Assembly (NCBI GenBank): GCA_024281135.1
Contig: JAMXLG010000380.1
Coordinates: 1-21,468 of the forward strand
Reading direction: 5' to 3'
Origin: Vulcanimicrobiia bacterium
GTDB lineage: Bacteria > Eremiobacterota > Eremiobacteria > Baltobacterales > Baltobacteraceae
Length of the DNA stretch: 21,468 bases
Part shown: in pieces, positions 1 to 7,604 of the stretch
Numbering within the stretch: the first letter of the stretch is position 1
Layout of the letters: each line of letters opens with the position of its first letter
Made by a program: the position numbers and the translations under genes
The notes under the pieces: model-generated
The model's database searches: none
Told to the model about the DNA's origin: nothing
Seen by the model: only the letters and a program-made list of their open reading frames with translations

Positions 1-704
1 GGGATGCCGCCGAAACGCGAACCGATCGTTTCGAGCGGCAGATGGAATGAGGACACAGCCAGCGTTCCTACAACCAGCGCGACGATCGCTGTTGGGACGC
101 GCGGAAACAGCCGCGGCAATCCAATGAACACGGCGATGCAGAGCGCCGTCACGGCCACGGCCGCAGGATCGATCGTGTGAATGGCGCGCGCAATCGCCGT
201 CATGCGCTCAAAGAATTCGCTTGGATTCCCATGCATCTTCAAACCGAGTGCATCTTTTATTTGGGTCGATGCAATCAGCACCGCGATGCCGTTAGTGAAG
301 CCTATGACGATCGGCCGCGGAATGAATTTCACCGCGGCGCCTAAACCGGTGATGCCCAGCAGCAGTAAGATGACGCCGGCTAAAATCGTGACTGTCTCCA
401 AGCCAGAGGTGCCGTGCTTCGAAACAATCCCCGCAACGATGACGACGAACGCGCCGGTCGGGCCGGCGATCTGCACGCGCGATCCGCCCAAAAGTGAAAC
501 GATCAAGCCGCCCACGATTGCCGTATATAAACCTGCCTGCGGCGTTACGCCGGAAGCAATTCCAAACGCCATCGCGAGCGGGAGCGCAACGAGACCGACC
601 GTGATGCCCGCGATAATGTCGGCTAGAAAATCTCTGCGCGTGTAATTGGATGCGAGCTCGAAAAGCTTCGGCCGAATGTTTATGAGCACGCTATTCCATT
701 TCAT
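1..704 (-). CDS. SulP-family inorganic anion permease (3' part beyond the window)
   Basis: This is an inner-membrane secondary transporter of the SulP (SLC26-like) family, which moves sulfate, bicarbonate or related anions; the substrate cannot be told from this fragment. About 234 N-terminal residues are visible. They include the family entry segment 'RRDFLADIIAGITVGLVALPLAMAFG' (around residues 22-47, given in two parts: RRDFLADIIAG, then ITVGLVALPLAMAFG), then 'GLYTAIVGGL', the glycine-rich 'GSRVQIAGPTGAFVVI', and the signature 'GFTNGIAVLIASTQIK'. Several hydrophobic membrane spans are evident. The C-terminal STAS domain typical of the family would lie outside the window. I chose the ATG at 704, which reads MKWNSVLINIRPK and overlaps the end of arsR by 14 bp. 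A GTG at 689 is the alternative. The overlap suggests translational coupling and co-expression with arsR. Family assignment is secure. Confidence 0.93.
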   Translation of the reverse strand, partial: MKWNSVLINIRPKLFELASNYTRRDFLADIIAGITVGLVALPLAMAFGIASGVTPQAGLYTAIVGGLIVSLLGGSRVQIAGPTGAFVVIVAGIVSKHGTSGLETVTILAGVILLLLGITGLGAAVKFIPRPIVIGFTNGIAVLIASTQIKDALGLKMHGNPSEFFERMTAIARAIHTIDPAAVAVTALCIAVFIGLPRLFPRVPTAIVALVVGTLAVSSFHLPLETIGSRFGGI

Positions 705-1011
705 CGAGCAGGCTTACCGTCTCGGCGAGATGCGCGTAAAAATACTCGCGAAGTAACGCGAGCACTTGCGAAAGCACCGGATCCCGCAGGGAATAGTAGA
801 CTTGGTTGCCTACGCGGCGTGTGGTTACGATGTGTTTCGCACGCAGAATTGCAAGATGCTGCGATGCGTTTGCCTGTTCGAGTCCGAGTTGTTCGATCAG
901 CGCGCCGGCGGACTTTTCGCCGTCCGATAACGCTTCCACGAGCGCTACTCGCGTAGGATGCGAAAGCGCCTGGAAAACCGCCGCCTTGAAGCGGCGTAGA
1001 TTGTCGGGCAT
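691..1011 (-). CDS. ArsR/SmtB-family winged-helix repressor, cysteine-free
   Basis: This encodes a small dimeric DNA-binding regulator of 106 residues. The core 'FQALSHPTRVALVEAL' is the ArsR-family helix 1-2 signature. 'SAGALIEQLGLEQANASQHLAILR' region (SAGALIEQLGLEQ, then ANASQHLAILR) is the helix-turn-helix, and 'GNQVYYSL' is the wing. There is no cysteine anywhere, so the classical arsenic-type Cys site in the recognition helix is absent; the inducer is unknown. I chose the ATG at 1011. The ORF can be extended to a TTG at 1047, but that extension would run through the promoter and operator. The gene sits just downstream of an EAL gene, and its end overlaps the SulP start by 14 bp. ArsR-SulP pairs are seen in other bacteria, so the regulator probably controls the permease and itself. 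Confidence 0.92.
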   Translation of the reverse strand: MPDNLRRFKAAVFQALSHPTRVALVEALSDGEKSAGALIEQLGLEQANASQHLAILRAKHIVTTRRVGNQVYYSLRDPVLSQVLALLREYFYAHLAETVSLLDEME

Positions 1012-1018
1012 GAGCAGC

Positions 1019-1047
1019 AGTATATTCGAAAATTCGAATATATGCAA
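1019..1047 (-). promoter_or_regulatory. Predicted arsR-sulP promoter with embedded inverted-repeat operator
   Basis: A perfect inverted repeat occupies 1021-1042: arms TATATTCGAA and TTCGAATATA separated by AA. On the minus strand it fills the spacer of a sigma-70-like promoter, with TTGCAT at 1047-1042 as a weak -35, a 17-bp spacer, and TATACT at 1024-1019 as a near-consensus -10. The -10 box ends 7 nt before the arsR ATG at 1011, so transcription would begin at or next to the start codon. An ArsR dimer bound here would block polymerase directly. The repeat is seen in the sequence; its role as operator and the leaderless transcript are inferred. Confidence 0.7.
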
Positions 1048-1056
1048 CTATGCGGG

Positions 1057-3234
1057 TTAGCCCGAAACGGCGCGGTCCGCTGTGAGGAACGTACGGGCGA
1101 AAAGGTCGGCCGGGAGCGGATGGCCGAGGGCATAGCCTTGGACGAAGTGACAGCCGGTTTCCACCATGACCTCGAGCTGCATTGTGTTTTCGACACCTTC
1201 CGCGACAACCGTCATCCCGAGTTCGTTTGCCAGGCGTACGACAGTCGCGGCGACGGCTTTCGCCTTGGCGTCGACTTCGCTCTTGTTGACGAACGAACGA
1301 TCGATTTTCAGCACGCTCGCGGGAACGTCGCGAACGCGTCCGAGCGACGAGCCGCCCGTGCCGAAGTCGTCGATGGCGCATTGAACGCCGACTTCACGCA
1401 GACGCGCAACGAGCGCAGCGATATCACGTTCGTCGCTGGCAACGATTCCCTCGTTGATCTCGACGACCAGCGCGTCGGCGTCGACTGCGCTACGTTGCAA
1501 CAGGTCGATGATGCGGCGGTCGCAATCGCGCGAAAGCGCCTGACGCGAGAACAGGTTGACCCATACGCGGAAATTCGGAATCTCACGCCGCCATTCACCG
1601 GCTTGGAGCAGCGCTTGCTCCATGATATCCCATCCGACGTGATCGCCGATCGTCAAGCGCTCGAGGAAATCGATGAAGTGCGCCGGCGAAACGATGCCGC
1701 GCTCCGGATGAATCCAGCGCAGCAGTGCCTCGGCACCGGCAACCTCCCATGAATTGCTGCGTAAATCAAAGCGATAGATCGGCTGGAAGAACGGCACTAG
1801 CTCGTGCTCTTCAACGGCGCGATGTAATTCGCCGACGAGCGACGGCGCTTCCCCGGCTTGTAGATCGCGACTATAGACCATCGCGCGAGTCGGCGACGAC
1901 TTCGCGCGGTCGAGCGCCATATCGGCTTTGCGCAAAAGCTCGTCGGCAGATCCCGCTCGAATCGTCCGGACGGCGCCCATCGCGACGGAAATGTAAACGC
2001 GAGACCCGTCGGCATCGAACGGCGCTTCAAAGAACTGACGGAGCTCGGCCATGATCGCGTGTGGGCTCCGGTCGTCGACGACGGCGATCGCAAATTCGTC
2101 GGCACTCACGCGCGCGACGAACGTGGATGACGGGAATGTCGCTCGCATGCGGATCGCCATTTCTTGCAGCACGTGGTCAGCAGCGACGCGTCCCACGCCC
2201 TGATTGAGCAAGCGCATATCATCGACGTCCATGATTACGAGAACGACCGGCGAGTTTTGATGGCGCGCCACCCAATCAATGAGCCGCTCGCGATTCGGCA
2301 GACCCGTGAGTTCGTCGACATAGGCACGTCGCGAGATGTGCGCGAGCAATTCCCGGCGTTCGAATGTCAGTCCGGCGAGAAGCCACCCCATCAATGCCGA
2401 CGCGAACAAGAACATTTCGGATTGAACGACGCTGTTCACGCTCTCGTGCAGCGCAACGAACGCTACGAACGTGGCGATGTACGCTGTAGCTATGCCGGCG
2501 GCAGCGCCGCGGACCGCGAAACGAATCGCGAGCCATGCGACCGCGATGAATGAGAGATCCAGAACGGTTTCGCGCGTCACCGAGCTGAGAATGTGGCTGA
2601 TCGCTACGAGCGCAGCAGTAGCAACCATCGAAAGAATCGCTTCCACCGCGGGCGGATCCTGATGCTCGGCAGGCTGAGGCAGTTGGCGCCATTGCAAGAA
2701 CACCAGCAATGCCGGCACGAGCACGACGATTGCCGAAGCATCGCCCAACACGAAGCGCGAGAATTGTTGCGGCAGATCGTCGACGGCTAGATATCCGACT
2801 GCAACGAGCAGCGAAGTTGAAGCAATACCGATTGCTAGCGGCGCCGCGATTCCTAAAATTCCACAGAACCACGCGACATCGCGCAGGGAGCGGGGTGGAA
2901 TCGAAACGCGTAATTTATCAACGACGTAACGAACGCCAAGAGCGTAGCCGAGGCCGACCATTGTTTGCACGATCAGCGTTGCCCACACCGTATCGAGACG
3001 CCGCTCGAGGAGAATCCAATGAAGCACCGCGTTGAGCGGAATGATCGGCCAAAACCGCCACCCGATGAACAGCAACAACAGAACGTTGAGCGCGGCGTTG
3101 GGGTAAACCGGCGACATTCCCTCGACGCTTACGAGGCGGCTCGAAACAATGTCGAACAGCTGAGACAACAGGAAATACACGGCAATCGTAACTGCCGTTG
3201 TTTGCCACTCATGGCGCGGCCGTTTGAGCCCCAC
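1057..3234 (-). CDS. MASE1-GGDEF-EAL membrane protein, probable cyclic-di-GMP phosphodiesterase
   Basis: This is a 725-residue inner-membrane signalling protein. Residues about 12-290 are a multi-span sensor of the MASE1 type, including 'PNAALNVLLLLFIGWRFWP' near 45-63. The GGDEF domain (about 305-455) starts with DELTGLPNR, but its signature is SADEF (377-381) and the usual N-D pair is NQ ('LLNQGVG'). Cyclase activity is therefore doubtful. The EAL domain (about 465-715) keeps the expected catalytic and metal residues: EALLRW (E502), VNLFS (N560), VEINE (E592), DDFGTG (D622, D623), KIDRSFV (K643), AEGVE (E679) and QGYALG (Q699). Phosphodiesterase function is therefore likely. The start used is GTG at 3234, with no convincing ribosome binding site; no ATG alternative lies nearby. 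It lies 95 bp after rpoB, behind a terminator. No terminator separates it from arsR. Confidence 0.92.
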   Translation of the reverse strand: MGLKRPRHEWQTTAVTIAVYFLLSQLFDIVSSRLVSVEGMSPVYPNAALNVLLLLFIGWRFWPIIPLNAVLHWILLERRLDTVWATLIVQTMVGLGYALGVRYVVDKLRVSIPPRSLRDVAWFCGILGIAAPLAIGIASTSLLVAVGYLAVDDLPQQFSRFVLGDASAIVVLVPALLVFLQWRQLPQPAEHQDPPAVEAILSMVATAALVAISHILSSVTRETVLDLSFIAVAWLAIRFAVRGAAAGIATAYIATFVAFVALHESVNSVVQSEMFLFASALMGWLLAGLTFERRELLAHISRRAYVDELTGLPNRERLIDWVARHQNSPVVLVIMDVDDMRLLNQGVGRVAADHVLQEMAIRMRATFPSSTFVARVSADEFAIAVVDDRSPHAIMAELRQFFEAPFDADGSRVYISVAMGAVRTIRAGSADELLRKADMALDRAKSSPTRAMVYSRDLQAGEAPSLVGELHRAVEEHELVPFFQPIYRFDLRSNSWEVAGAEALLRWIHPERGIVSPAHFIDFLERLTIGDHVGWDIMEQALLQAGEWRREIPNFRVWVNLFSRQALSRDCDRRIIDLLQRSAVDADALVVEINEGIVASDERDIAALVARLREVGVQCAIDDFGTGGSSLGRVRDVPASVLKIDRSFVNKSEVDAKAKAVAATVVRLANELGMTVVAEGVENTMQLEVMVETGCHFVQGYALGHPLPADLFARTFLTADRAVSG

Positions 3235-3270
3235 GATGGGGAAGTTCAGCTTTTGATGGGGATTGCCTAC

Positions 3271-3308
3271 AAAAAATAAAAGGGTCCGGTGCGTCGCACC
3301 GGACCTTT
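3271..3308 (-). terminator. Rho-independent terminator of rpoB
   Basis: Arms 3283-3292 and 3296-3305 form a perfect 10-bp GC-rich stem (GGTCCGGTGC / GCACCGGACC) with a 3-nt loop, and A-T pairs extend it outward. Read on the minus strand, the stem is followed by CTTTTATTTTTT. It lies 22 bp beyond the rpoB stop and before the EAL gene start, so rpoB transcription should end here. Confidence 0.93.
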
Positions 3309-3329
3309 ACTGTTTATGGTTCCTTCGAA

Positions 3330-6300
3330 CTAGAACTCTTCGTCGTTGTTGGGATTGTCGCTGTACGACTCCTCATCTTCTTCGTCGTAGCCCTTGTCCT
3401 CGTCGTACGAATCTTCGTCTTCTTCCTCGAGTTCGTAGCCTTGGACGCCTTCCTCAAGTTCGGCATCTTCGGGTTCTTCCTCGACGTTGAAGATATCTTC
3501 GTCCGTTTCGCGCGCTGCCGACGGCGGAGGCGTTGGGAGCGGAGTTGCATCGAGCGGCTTGCTGTCGTCGATTTCCTCTTCTTCCTCTTCCTCTTCCGTC
3601 TCGGCTTCAGCGATGCCGGCTTGCGCCACACCGTCTTCACCGAGTGCGCCTTCCGCAGCAGCTTCCGCCACCGCTTCACGCGCCGCAACTTGCGTTTGTG
3701 ACACGACAGGTTGATCGTCGCCCATCAGGAGACCGATCTCCTGACGCTCGCGATCGCCCATGTCGTCATCTTGCATACGCACGTCGATCTCTTCGCGGTT
3801 CTCCGTTAGCACCTTGACATCGAGCGCGAGCGACTGCAGTTCCTTGATGAGAACCTTGAACGATTCGGGAACACCGGGTTCCATCACGTTCTCGCCCTTG
3901 ACGATCGCTTCGTACGTCTTCACACGTCCGACGACGTCGTCCGACTTCACCGTCAACAGCTCTTGCAGCGTGTATGCAGCGCCGTACGCTTCGAGTGCCC
4001 AGACTTCCATTTCACCGAAGCGCTGGCCACCGAACTGCGCCTTACCGCCGAGCGGCTGTTGCGTGATCATCGAGTACGGGCCCGTCGAACGCGCATGGAT
4101 CTTGTCGTCGACCAAGTGCGCGAGCTTGAGCATGTAGATCATGCCGACCGTGATCGGACGCGAGAAGCGTTCACCGGAACGTCCGTCGCGCAGCCACGTC
4201 TTACCGTCGGGCGCCATACCGGCATCTTGGAGCCACTCGGAAATATCTTCCGAGTGCGCACCGTCGAAGACCGGCGTTGCAACGTTCATGCCGAGCATGC
4301 GCGCCGCCCAACCGAGGTGCGTTTCCATGATCTGGCCGAGGTTCATGCGCGAGGGAACACCGAGCGGGTTGAGCACGATGTCGACCGGCGAACCGTCTTC
4401 CAAGTACGGCATGTCTTCTTCCGGCAGCACCTTCGCGATAACACCTTTGTTACCGTGACGTCCCGCCATCTTATCGCCCTGCAGAATCTTACGCTTCTGC
4501 GCGACATACACGCGGACCAAGTGGTTCACGCCCGGCGACAGTTCGTCGCCGTTTTCGCGTGAGAACACTTTCACGTCGATGATCTTGCCTTTTTCGCCGT
4601 GCGGAACTTTGAGCGAGGTGTCGCGCACTTCACGTGACTTCTCGCCGAAGATCGCGCGCAGCAGGCGCTCTTCAGCCGTCAGTTCGGTTTCGCCCTTCGG
4701 CGTAACCTTACCGACGAGAATGTCTTCGGGACGCACTTCCGCGCCGATGCGGATGATGCCGCGCTCGTCGAGATCCTTGAGCGCGTCTTCACCAACGTTG
4801 GGGATGTCGCGCGTAATCTCTTCGGGTCCGAGCTTCGTGTCGCGAGCTTCGCACTCGTACTCTTCGATGTGAATCGAGGTGAAGCGGTCTTCTTTGACCA
4901 TCCGCTCGGAGATTAGAATTGCGTCTTCGTAGTTGTAGCCTTCCCACGGCATGAACGCGACGAGCACGTTCTGGCCGAGCGCAAGCTCCGCTTCGTCCGA
5001 CGACGGTCCGTCCGCGAGCACTTGACCCGGAACGACGCGCTCGCCGAGCGACACGATCGGACGCTGGTTGATGCACGTGCCGGCGTTGCTGCGCACGAAC
5101 TTCAGAAGATCAAAAATCTTCTCTGTGCCGTCTTCGAGCGTGATCGCGATCGCCTTCGCATCGACGGCGGTCACTTGACCGTTGACGTCGCTGACGATGA
5201 GCGAACCCGAGTCCTTCGCCGCGCGATACTCCATGCCGGTGCCGACGATCGGCGCATCCGGACGGAGCAACGGAACGGCTTGACGTTGCATGTTCGCGCC
5301 CATGAGTGCGCGGTTTGCGTCGTCGTGCTCGAGGAACGGAATGAGCGCCGTTGCGACCGAGACGATCTGCTTCGGCGAAACGTCCATCAACTGAACACGC
5401 GCTGCGGGTTCTTCGATGTACTCTTCCGCGTAACGGCAGACGACCGTTTCGCTCGTGATCTCACCGTTCGCTTCGTCGACCGGCGTGTTCGCTTGCGCGA
5501 TGATGTATTCGTCTTCGCGATCGGCCGTGAGGTACTGAATGTTGTCCGTGACGTGGCCGTTCTCGACGACGCGGTACGGCGTTTCGATGAAACCGAACTT
5601 GTTCACGCGTGCGTACGTCGCGAGCGAACCGATCAGACCGATGTTCGGGCCTTCCGGCGTTTCGATCGGGCAGATGCGGCCGTAGTGCGAGTGGTGGACG
5701 TCGCGGACTTCGAAGCCGGCGCGTTCACGCGAGAGACCGCCTGGGCCGAGAGCCGAAAGACGGCGCTTGTGCGTGAGTTCCGCGAGCGGGTTCGTTTGAT
5801 CCATGAACTGCGAGAGTTGCGATGAACCGAAGAACTCTTTGATCGCGGCGACGACCGGACGAATGTTGATCAGCGCTTGCGGTGTGACCGTTTCGATGTC
5901 CTGAACCGTCATGCGTTCGCGAACGACGCGCTCGAGACGCAGCAAACCGACGCGGAACTGATTCTGCAGCAGTTCGCCGACCGAACGCACGCGGCGGTTG
6001 CCGAGGTGGTCGATGTCGTCCTTTGCAATCACGCCCGTCGCGACTTTGATGAGGCGGCGGATAACCGCAATCATGTCGGCGCGCGAGAGGCACTTCACAT
6101 CGATCGACGGCTCTTCGAGACCGGCGTACTCATTGATCTGAATCGTCGGCGTGGCGGCGCGCTCTTCCACGTCCGGATTCTCGATCCGGTAGTGGAATTT
6201 ACCCTGCAGCTTGTAGCGGCCGACGCCGGCGAGATCGTAACGCTTCTCGTCGAAGAACAACGACTCGAGCAGCTTCTCGGCGTTCTCCGCATTTTCGGGT

Positions 6301-7232
6301 TCGCCGGGACGCAGCTTCTTATAGATCTCCTTGAGCGCGTCTTCGCGCGTCTTGATATCTTTGTCTTTGTCGATCGAGTTCTGGATCAACGGCGAATTAT
6401 CGAAGAGCGCAAGAATCGCTTCATCGCTCTCCCAATTCAAACCGAGATCCGGACGCGAAAGCGCGCGAATGAACGTCGAAACGTAGATCTTACGGTTCTT
6501 ATCGATGCGAACGCCGATGGTGCCCTCGGTCTCGTCGTTCTTCGTGCCGTTATCCGTTTCGAATTCGATCCACGCGCCACGGTTCGGAATGATCGTGGCG
6601 TTGTACGTCGGACGTGAATTCGTATCGAGGTCTTGGCTGTAGTACACGCCGGGCGAGCGGACGAGCTGGCTCACGATCACGCGCTCTGCGCCGTTGATCA
6701 TGAACGTGCCCTTGTCCGTCATGAGCGGGAAATCGCCCATGAAGATTTCTTGGTCCGGGATACCCTTGATTTCGCCCGATTCGGCGGTGATGAGACGAAC
6801 GCGGACGCGTAGCGGAGCGCTGTACGTCATGTCGCGTTCGCGACATTCTTCAATAGAATACTTGGGCTCGCCGAGCGAGTGCTCGCCGAATTCGAGGATC
6901 AGGTTACCGGTAAAGTCTTTGATCGGGGAGATCGACGCAAATGCCTCGCCCAAACCTTCCGTCTTGAACCAGTCGAAGCTGGCCTTCTGAAGTTCGATCA
7001 GGTTGGGAATTTCGAGGACGTGCGGAATCTTCGCGAACGAGTGTCGCGTGCGCTTGGGGCCGGGATCCGGCGGCTGCTCGATCGTAAACGCGCCGGCCGC
7101 TGCAGGAAACGTTGTATGGACCGCAGTGGTCGTAACGCCGGCGTTCGGCGCGGGCCGCTCGGTACGCTTCGACTTGCCCTTCGCACCTGCGGAGCTCTTC
7201 GCAGGGGACTTCGGAGCCGTCGTTTTCGCCAT
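3330..7232 (-). CDS. rpoB: DNA-directed RNA polymerase subunit beta
   Basis: This encodes the catalytic-core beta subunit, 1300 residues from the chosen ATG at 7232. A GTG at 7262 would add ten residues, but the ATG is preceded by the purine-rich AAAGAGAGAGAACGA. The conserved core begins near residue 63 ([16 protein letters not shown]). The rifampicin-binding segment at about 469-505 reads [16 protein letters not shown] then [15 protein letters not shown]478, H488 and S493 (E. coli D516, H526, S531) are wild type, while T480 and A484 replace N518 and S522. Later landmarks are [25 protein letters not shown] and [20 protein letters not shown]. Flanking the core are a basic N-terminal tail (about 62 residues, Ala/Lys/Pro/Thr rich) and an acidic C-terminal tail from about residue 1148. 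The gene is bounded by its own promoter and terminator, with no rplJ, rplL or rpoC beside it. Confidence 0.99.
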   Translation of the reverse strand: MAKTTAPKSPAKSSAGAKGKSKRTERPAPNAGVTTTAVHTTFPAAAGAFTIEQPPDPGPKRTRHSFAKIPHVLEIPNLIELQKASFDWFKTEGLGEAFASISPIKDFTGNLILEFGEHSLGEPKYSIEECRERDMTYSAPLRVRVRLITAESGEIKGIPDQEIFMGDFPLMTDKGTFMINGAERVIVSQLVRSPGVYYSQDLDTNSRPTYNATIIPNRGAWIEFETDNGTKNDETEGTIGVRIDKNRKIYVSTFIRALSRPDLGLNWESDEAILALFDNSPLIQNSIDKDKDIKTREDALKEIYKKLRPGEPENAENAEKLLESLFFDEKRYDLAGVGRYKLQGKFHYRIENPDVEERAATPTIQINEYAGLEEPSIDVKCLSRADMIAVIRRLIKVATGVIAKDDIDHLGNRRVRSVGELLQNQFRVGLLRLERVVRERMTVQDIETVTPQALINIRPVVAAIKEFFGSSQLSQFMDQTNPLAELTHKRRLSALGPGGLSRERAGFEVRDVHHSHYGRICPIETPEGPNIGLIGSLATYARVNKFGFIETPYRVVENGHVTDNIQYLTADREDEYIIAQANTPVDEANGEITSETVVCRYAEEYIEEPAARVQLMDVSPKQIVSVATALIPFLEHDDANRALMGANMQRQAVPLLRPDAPIVGTGMEYRAAKDSGSLIVSDVNGQVTAVDAKAIAITLEDGTEKIFDLLKFVRSNAGTCINQRPIVSLGERVVPGQVLADGPSSDEAELALGQNVLVAFMPWEGYNYEDAILISERMVKEDRFTSIHIEEYECEARDTKLGPEEITRDIPNVGEDALKDLDERGIIRIGAEVRPEDILVGKVTPKGETELTAEERLLRAIFGEKSREVRDTSLKVPHGEKGKIIDVKVFSRENGDELSPGVNHLVRVYVAQKRKILQGDKMAGRHGNKGVIAKVLPEEDMPYLEDGSPVDIVLNPLGVPSRMNLGQIMETHLGWAARMLGMNVATPVFDGAHSEDISEWLQDAGMAPDGKTWLRDGRSGERFSRPITVGMIYMLKLAHLVDDKIHARSTGPYSMITQQPLGGKAQFGGQRFGEMEVWALEAYGAAYTLQELLTVKSDDVVGRVKTYEAIVKGENVMEPGVPESFKVLIKELQSLALDVKVLTENREEIDVRMQDDDMGDRERQEIGLLMGDDQPVVSQTQVAAREAVAEAAAEGALGEDGVAQAGIAEAETEEEEEEEEIDDSKPLDATPLPTPPPSAARETDEDIFNVEEEPEDAELEEGVQGYELEEEDEDSYDEDKGYDEEDEESYSDNPNNDEEF
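3333..3791 (-). other. Acidic low-complexity C-terminal extension of RpoB
   Basis: Residues about 1148-1300 of RpoB follow the conserved end of the subunit ('[14 protein letters not shown]'). The first part is Ala/Glu/Gln-rich. A Glu run ([10 protein letters not shown]) follows, then a Pro/Thr linker ([10 protein letters not shown]). The last 60 residues or so are dominated by Glu, Asp and Tyr and end in NPNNDEEF. The codons stay in frame and the GC content resembles the rest of the gene, so this is translated extension rather than read-through. It is predicted to be disordered. No function can be assigned from sequence; contact with a basic protein or with the basic N-terminal tail is only a suggestion. 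Confidence 0.85.
3572..3597. repeat. Short purine-tract repeat coding the Glu run in RpoB
   Basis: The plus strand shows repeated TTCCTC units, imperfect in the middle. On the coding minus strand these read as GAGGAA repeats giving a run of Glu. The unit length is a multiple of three, so slippage would change tail length without a frameshift. Confidence 0.6.
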
Positions 7233-7348
7233 TCGTTCTCTCTCTTTGGGTTTGGAACACACAAAAGAGGCCGAGCTCGTCCGGCTTACTGGGCGCCGGG
7301 CGGTCTCGCCCTTCTTCTACTTTGTGGCTTATAAGCCGCAGGGCATAG
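7233..7348 (-). promoter_or_regulatory. rpoB 5' leader with three small hairpins
   Basis: From the predicted start near 7348, about 115 nt of leader precede the rpoB ATG. Read as RNA it contains GGCUUAUAAGCC (7337-7326, 4-bp stem with UAUA loop), GGGCG-AGAC-CGCCC (7311-7298, 5-bp stem), and GCCG...CGGC (7285-7270) followed by CUCUUUU. The last resembles a weak attenuator. The self-complementarity is visible. A regulatory role is not established, and the leader matches no riboswitch or ribosomal-protein site I recognise. Confidence 0.4.
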
Positions 7349-7354
7349 GCTGAG

Positions 7355-7383
7355 ATTCTACCACCGCCCCACCAGGGCGTCAA
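7355..7383 (-). promoter_or_regulatory. Strong sigma-70-type promoter for rpoB
   Basis: On the minus strand, TTGACG (7383-7378) and TAGAAT (7360-7355) are separated by exactly 17 bp, and each differs from consensus at one position. The -35 box begins 6 bp after the stop codon of the small membrane ORF. This fits a promoter placed between the two genes and supports rpoB being transcribed on its own. Confidence 0.8.
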
Positions 7384-7388
7384 GGCTA

Positions 7389-7559
7389 CTAATCCGCGGC
7401 TGAGGGGAGGCCCCGCCGGCGTGCCTTTTCTAAGAGCGCTCCACCTAAGAGAGCGAGTACGCCGCCCGGGAAGAGCAGCGTGACAAAAAACGCAACTGTC
7501 TGCACGACATACGAGTGGCCGTGATGTGCACCTAAGGCTCCCATGATCTTCGAAAGCAT
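7389..7559 (-). CDS. Small single-pass membrane protein (56 aa), unknown function
   Basis: This short ORF begins MLSKIMGALGAHHGHSY. It continues with one hydrophobic segment (about residues 18-43, containing AFFVTLLFPGGVLALLGG) and ends EKARRRGLPSAAD. A His-rich HHGH sits before the membrane span and a positive cluster after it, so the C-terminus is probably cytoplasmic. It fills most of the gap between rpoB and the SNF2 gene, and its stop lies just before the rpoB promoter. I see only a weak ribosome binding site (CGTGGT next to the ATG). I do not recognise the protein. Composition and topology look like a real gene, but with 56 codons chance cannot be excluded. Confidence 0.55.
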   Translation of the reverse strand: MLSKIMGALGAHHGHSYVVQTVAFFVTLLFPGGVLALLGGALLEKARRRGLPSAAD

Positions 7560-7566
7560 ACCACGC

Positions 7567-7596
7567 TTGGCAAGCCTTGTGCGTTATCGGTACCAT
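7567..7596 (+). promoter_or_regulatory. Possible promoter of the SNF2 gene
   Basis: TTGGCA (7567-7572) and TACCAT (7591-7596) are 18 bp apart, with 5 and 4 matches to consensus. The -10 box ends 8 nt before the ATG at 7605, and no Shine-Dalgarno sequence is present. If it is real, the transcript is leaderless or nearly so. Confidence 0.35.
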
Positions 7597-7604
7597 AGTT
7601 CTTT

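Noticed and set aside
1012..1047. TTG-started N-terminal extension of ArsR
   Set aside because: The 12 extra residues would be encoded by the operator palindrome and promoter; the conserved protein begins after the ATG at 1011.
1042..1752. Plus-strand ORF opposite the EAL gene and the arsR operator
   Set aside because: It is a mirror of EAL-domain codons with no family features; its start falls next to the operator by chance.
3963..6617. Long plus-strand ORFs opposite rpoB (for example 3963-4562, 5022-5825, 5877-6617)
   Set aside because: They are antisense to a strongly conserved gene, are rich in Arg/Asp/Val from mirrored codon bias, and show no recognisable family.
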